DNA of 46,061 nucleotides, from positions 1,526 to 47,586 of the forward strand of contig NMRA01000716.1 of the NCBI GenBank assembly GCA_002633005.1, in the 5' to 3' direction. The position numbers and the translations under genes are program-made. The notes below the pieces were generated by a model. The model was not told where the DNA came from, made no database searches, and saw nothing but the letters and a program-made list of their open reading frames with translations. Positions 42,801 to 46,061 of this stretch are shown in pieces; position 1 is the first letter of the stretch, and the number at the start of each line of letters is the position of its first letter. Origin of the DNA: Phoronis australis. Lineage: Eukaryota > Phoronida > Phoronidae.

Positions 42801-45042
42801 ACTAACGGTAGAGGAGGAGACCCAAAGAAATCTCTTCGGTACACTGTTTTGGCGGATTACATTGATATTTTTCCTTCAAGGAATTTCGGCTGTCCCCTTT
42901 ATGGCATTTTATATTCGTCCGCTTGTCGAGTCTTTTGATACAATGATGAAATGCGACGAACACGGACTGAGTGATAATCTATTGCAGGTGACTGGGAGCT
43001 TGTTCGACCGAGTTACGTCATCTGATGACTGCCAGCTGGAGGAGACAGGTCTCCCCGACAGCAACTGTATATTTCAACCAGACCTGACATCAAAGCAGGA
43101 GGCAACGTCGTCGTTAATGGATAACTACAAAATGAAATCGGTAAAGATATTCGTAAAGTGCGCATTGTGGAATATTATGAAATGTTTTCGCAGTTTCGAT
43201 CCAAACGAATCTTTGAAACTTTTACTTTACATTAGTTTGATGGCAAAAATGGTTCAATAGTTTCAAAATAATGAATTCACGGTTTCTGTAACAGCTCAGT
43301 ACAAACGTGGACCTATTTGTCAAAGGTATTACTGAAAACTGTCACTATATCACACACTGCAATACATTTGCGGGCATTTAGAAAAAAATATTTTCAACCT
43401 CACAATTGTCGCCTACAGGTGACCAAATTCTGTGACAAGGAACACAACACCGAGGCTCCAAACAAGCATAACCGGAAGTGCAACTCAAAAAGCGTCTGGG
43501 AAGTCATGCTGGAGCACGCAGATTTTAAAGGTAGTCGTCTTTCAATCGACATAACGGTGATTGGTAACTTAATTTTTACCCAGTTATATAATAATTTGAC
43601 CAAGACCATGTTTGAAGTCACACATGAACAACAACGTACCGGCATTGGACACTAGGTTTGCCTGACAATTGTCGCCATTTTACGTGTCTACACTTTTCGA
43701 ACTTTTGCCCGCTTTTTATGTATTTGGGCGATCCTGTATGGTGACGAATGCCGTTCACCAAATAATGATGACTTAGTAGTGCCTGTACATCATTTTTGTT
43801 TTAGGAAACAACAATCCACCATTAAGTCGTCTTGTTAATGTCGACACTGCTCCCAATTTCAAAGTCGTGCAGAAGAGTGAGAAACACATAGTACTAGTTA
43901 TAGACACAAGTGGTAGTATGAGTGTAAGTATTGACTGAACCCCTTTCAAATCCTGGAGATGACGTTATCTATTTGTATGCTCATGTTTTAAAGTACAAAA
44001 GTATAAAAAAGTACAAAAGTACAAGTACAAAAACAAAGGCTTCTCGATCTAATTTGTTCGTTATTTTGTATGGACTTTTTTGTTTCCCGTTAACAGGAAA
44101 TTGAACTTCGTTTTAGGTACTGTTAGCATGGTTTACTTAAATTTGACAAATAAAAAATATTGCTACTGCTGGCGTTACTCCCACGATCAGTACACCGGCT
44201 TATAGGGAGTCCCTGCCGATGCAAGTGTTTTTCTTCAGGGTAACCGAATTTTGAAAGCAAGGCAAGCAAGTACGCAGTACCTAAAGATTTATGTGGAAAA
44301 CGGAGCTCACGTGGCCATTGTGGCATTTGCAAGCGCTGCCAGAATACTGCACGGAATGAGAACCATCCGTGGTAAAAGTGACAGAGAGTCGCTCATCAAC
44401 AGCCTTCCAACAGTGTCGTCAGGTGGCACATGCATAGGAGATGCTTTGAAAAAAGGTCTGGAGGTAAGCCTCTTAACTTACATTTAGTTTATATATTTTG
44501 GTATCCCACTAGTGTGCCCCGGGTGTCCGCATATATTATTACGCATCTCCAAGTACATCCGCTATTTGTTGTAAGCAGCGGCATTAGACAAATTGGGAAG
44601 TAAATTTCTGAATGGTCTGCTGTGATAAATTGTAAGAAATTGAAGTTTGAGCCTTGAAGTAAAGTTTATCTACAACAAACGCAGCATGTTACAGTGACAA
44701 TATTTTAATGTCATCTACATGTATGTAAAAACTCTGAAAACTGACTCATTACAGGTATTAGACAACAATGGTGCAGCCTCCGGTGGATATATACTTCTAC
44801 TGTCTGATGGTAAAGATGGTTGTAACACACAGTCAGCTGATCTTAAACGAAACTTGATTACAAAGGGCGTCATTGTCGATACCATTAGATTTTCTGATGG
44901 CGCAGACAAAATGTTGGACTCATTTGCAAAGGAAACAGGTGGGATTCCAATGTTTTCATCTGACGGAGACGACAGCGCTTCCCTCAAGAACAACTTCGAA
45001 AAACTCACTTTGGAAAGGACGCCAGAAAAAGCTGTTGTGAAG
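36658..45042 (+). CDS. CLCA family: calcium-activated chloride channel regulator (5' nine coding exons)
   Basis: Exons 36658-36831, 37205-37344, 40114-40277, 40934-41067, 42881-43140, 43419-43530, 43805-43923, 44239-44463 and 44755-45042, all with GT-AG borders. Known members are secreted or membrane-anchored metalloproteases that cleave themselves and raise the surface activity of calcium-activated chloride channels. Visible here: signal peptide (residues 1-23), CLCA N-terminal domain, HEFAHLRWGVFDE zinc protease motif at about residue 165, the FCDKEHNTEAPN signature before the VWA domain, and a VWA domain whose metal site is complete (D362-T-S-G-S, T432, D461, numbering approximate). About 539 residues are encoded; family members run to roughly 900-1000, so the C-terminal part is beyond 46061. 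Phases fit at every junction except exon 4 to 5, which is off by one base. The family call is very secure; the orthology to a particular vertebrate CLCA is not. Confidence 0.92.
37205..37344 (+). CDS. CLCA coding exon 2: N-terminal domain
   Basis: Reads EILTKASETLFIATNRRAYL, then KNVTILIPREW, the conserved LFxATxRR and ILIPxxW phrases. Donor AAAA/GTAAGT, phase 2. Followed by the longest internal intron (2769 bp), in which I found no other gene. Confidence 0.9.
40114..40277 (+). CDS. CLCA coding exon 3: N-terminal domain
   Basis: Reads ANVIIASPNPASGDNPYVHQ, then GCGEPGEYMHLTPNYVL, the family GDxPY and GxYxHxTPN phrases. Donor TACG/GTAAGA, phase 1. Confidence 0.92.
40468..40888. mobile_element. 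Fold-back element with ~130-bp inverted ends
   Basis: Left end CGTACTCCTGGGCCCGGTCT, right end read in reverse CGTACTCCAGGGCCCGGTCT. The arms continue in parallel: AATCTTT, TACTCGAA, AACTCGAAA, TTTTGGCA, GCGAACT and AAGATAA. The centre is AT-rich with more TCGAG words. It lies in CLCA intron 3. One arm only is present at 16480-16592. Confidence 0.72.
40934..41067 (+). CDS. CLCA coding exon 4: zinc metalloprotease motif
   Basis: Reads RTIVHEFAHLRWGVFDEHP. HExxH with the following FDE is the catalytic site of the CLCA protease. Ends in KCSKE before GTATGT, phase 0, which does not match the next exon (see findings). Confidence 0.93.
42881..43140 (+). CDS. CLCA coding exon 5: Cys-rich part of the protease domain
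   Basis: Acceptor TTTTTCCTTCAAG. In the frame that stays open it reads ISAVPFMAF, MMKCDEHGLSDNLLQ, DRVTSSDDCQLEETG and SNCIFQPDLTSKQEATSSLM, fitting the IxG ... C ... TASIMF pattern of the family. This frame needs one extra base from exon 4. Donor TCG/GTAAAG, phase 0. Confidence 0.78.
43419..43530 (+). CDS. CLCA coding exon 6: FC-EAPN signature
   Basis: Reads VTKFCDKEHNTEAPN, then KCNSKSVWEVM, matching the family FCxxxxHNxEAPNxxNxxC...W(D/E)V phrase. Phase 1 at the donor AAAG/GTAGTC. Confidence 0.93.
43805..43923 (+). CDS. CLCA coding exon 7: start of VWA domain
   Basis: Reads KVVQKSEKHIVLVIDTSGSM. The D-x-S-x-S metal-binding motif is complete. Donor AGT/GTAAGT, phase 0. Confidence 0.93.
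43991..44035 (+). repeat. AAAAGTAC microsatellite
   Basis: Irregular tandem AAAGTAC/AAAAGTAC units in CLCA intron 7. Confidence 0.75.
44239..44463 (+). CDS. CLCA coding exon 8: VWA domain
   Basis: Reads HVAIVAFASAARIL, then SLPTVSSGGTCIGDALKKGL. The Thr of GGTCIG is the third MIDAS element. Phase 0 on both sides. Confidence 0.93.
44755..45042 (+). CDS. CLCA coding exon 9: end of VWA domain
   Basis: Reads GGYILLLSDGKDGCNT (MIDAS Asp), then GVIVDTIRFSDGAD and FAKETGGIPMFSSDGDD. Donor AAG/GTTGGT, phase 0. The next exon lies beyond the window or was not found in 45043-46061. Confidence 0.9.
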
Positions 45043-45467
45043 GTTGGTTTTTGGTTCTTGGCAAAGCGGCTTCTGAGTTTACAGAAAATGCCATTAAGGC
45101 ACATTAGAATTTTCTGTTCTTTTAGCTAAATCATGCACTCTCCTACGTTAGCCCAATATACATGTACCTACTGAGCGGGCATATGACTTTGCACAGGTCG
45201 CTTTGTCGGTTGGTCTGTCAGTTGATCTGTAAGTCGAAACTTTGTCCAATCATCAATGTGAGGGGATTTAACAGGTAATAGTCACAGAGAATCATGCATT
45301 TTGAAAATATATGTCACAATTGAATAACAGGTAACAAACATGAGGTGACAACAGCCGGGTGCATGTACATTCCAAAGACTCAAGAATCTCACCAAAAAGC
45401 AAAACGGCGCAAAATAACGCGACGATCACAGTGGTGGACACTACAGTACAATTTATAAGCATTAAGG
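45043..45467. other. Start of CLCA intron 9
   Basis: No further CLCA exon recognised. TACATGTA near 45161. Confidence 0.4.
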
Positions 45468-45800
45468 CAGTGGCGGATCTACGGGGGGGGTTCAGGGGGT
45501 TTAAACCCCCCCTCGGGCCAGGACCCAAAAATTAAAAAAACAAAAAACAAAACAAAAACGTCTCCAGCAAAACAAAAACACCGGCACCGCCAGCGTGTGT
45601 AAACCCCAAGTAAACCAACCTGGAAAAAAATGAGGGGGGGTTCACTCTGAAAATATATTTTTGCATTGTGAATTACTGTTATGAAAATCAACGCGTTTCG
45701 AGTCTTCGTGGCTCATCGACAAAACTCCGGAGATCAATTGTGCGCGCGCTTCCGACGACACTTCTGAAGTAGCCAAGCATTTTAGATGGATCCACCGCTG
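45468..45800. mobile_element. CAGTGGCGGATC-type short element
   Basis: Starts CAGTGGCGGATCTACGGGGG with an internal GGGGTTTAAACCCC palindrome. The far end may be TGGATCCACCGCTG at about 45787-45800, an inverted match of 11 of 14 bases. No clear target duplication. Related to the better-defined element at 2869. Confidence 0.5.
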
Positions 45801-46061
45801 AAAGAGCAGCTCTATAGCTGATTTCTTTAGATAACTAGCTTCTTTACTCTAAGATATGTTTTGATTTGATTAGGGAAATACTGTGGTGCCCCAACCCTGA
45901 TATTCAGGCGAATTGACGTGCAACGTTTTTACCTCATCTGTCATGCCGTGTCATCGTATTACACCCCACACGTTTGAAACTCGAATTTGAGTGGTGTACA
46001 GTAAAGTTGTCTTGCGCAATATCATACGGTGTACATGTACATGTAATACTTTTGAAAAAAA

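Noticed and set aside
42721-42880. 5' extension of the open frame into CLCA exon 5
   Set aside because: It lies before the acceptor at 42880 and shows no family similarity; treated as intron.
43400-43645. 81-codon minus-strand open frame
   Set aside because: Antisense of CLCA exon 6.
44715-45104. 129-codon minus-strand open frame
   Set aside because: Antisense of CLCA exon 9, which has clear VWA motifs on the plus strand.
45479-45691. Pro/Gly-rich minus-strand open frames
   Set aside because: Translation of the G/C-rich CAGTGGCGGATC-type repeat.
1-46061. tRNA or rRNA genes
   Set aside because: I looked for GGTTCGANNCC-type B boxes and conserved rRNA phrases and found none convincing.

Overview
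The window is eukaryotic (metazoan) genomic DNA with spliced genes, long introns and a dense layer of decayed transposons. The best-preserved gene is a CLCA-family gene (calcium-activated chloride channel regulator, a secreted or membrane-bound metalloprotease with a VWA domain). Together with THAP/Kolobok-like, Penelope-like and LINE remnants and frequent TACATGTA words, this suggests an invertebrate deuterostome such as an acorn worm or amphioxus; the species assignment is inference. The assembly is draft quality: one sized N gap (12261-12556), several single-N joins (3460, 4065, 7375, 8152, 14110, 28896, about 34291) and at least one probable allelic duplication.

Layout. 1-2.5 kb: a broken member of a multi-copy invertebrate family with an HALxGCNT-type motif. 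2.5-9.3 kb: a five-to-six-exon integrase-core (rve/DDE-like) transposase gene with palindrome-rich terminal DNA at its left end, broken by a frameshift and stops; its middle is present twice around a single N. 10-11.2 kb: a degenerate ~145 bp tandem repeat and the last exon of a HECT-like ubiquitin ligase remnant (minus). 13.1-13.5 kb: a short non-autonomous relative of the 2.5 kb transposon. 13.7-15.3 kb: a LINE RT fragment, a THAP plus Kolobok-like transposase remnant, and on the minus strand a P2X7-C-terminal-like zinc domain exon with a CpG/ETS promoter. 18.6-19.5 kb: a LINE 3' end (minus). 24.5-25.9 kb: a SAP-like exon and a Penelope-like element remnant with a hammerhead-like core (minus). 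28.4-30.8 kb: repeats. 31.8-33 kb: PIF1-helicase-like and P2X7-C-like remnants.

33.8 kb to the right edge: the CLCA gene on the plus strand. I infer a TATA box and non-coding first exon at 33.8 kb, and see nine coding exons from 36658 to 45042: signal peptide, CLCA N-terminal domain, HExxH protease motif and VWA domain with an intact MIDAS. The 3' part of the gene lies outside the window. Its introns hold several short inverted-repeat elements.

The most unusual signals are (i) a repeat family whose units each carry a CCACTAGGTGGC-type core resembling the CTCF motif, in three blocks; (ii) the palindrome arrays of the integrase-core transposon and its promoter-bearing short derivative; (iii) the hammerhead-like core next to GIY-YIG coding remnants; and (iv) a one-base phase conflict between CLCA exons 4 and 5.
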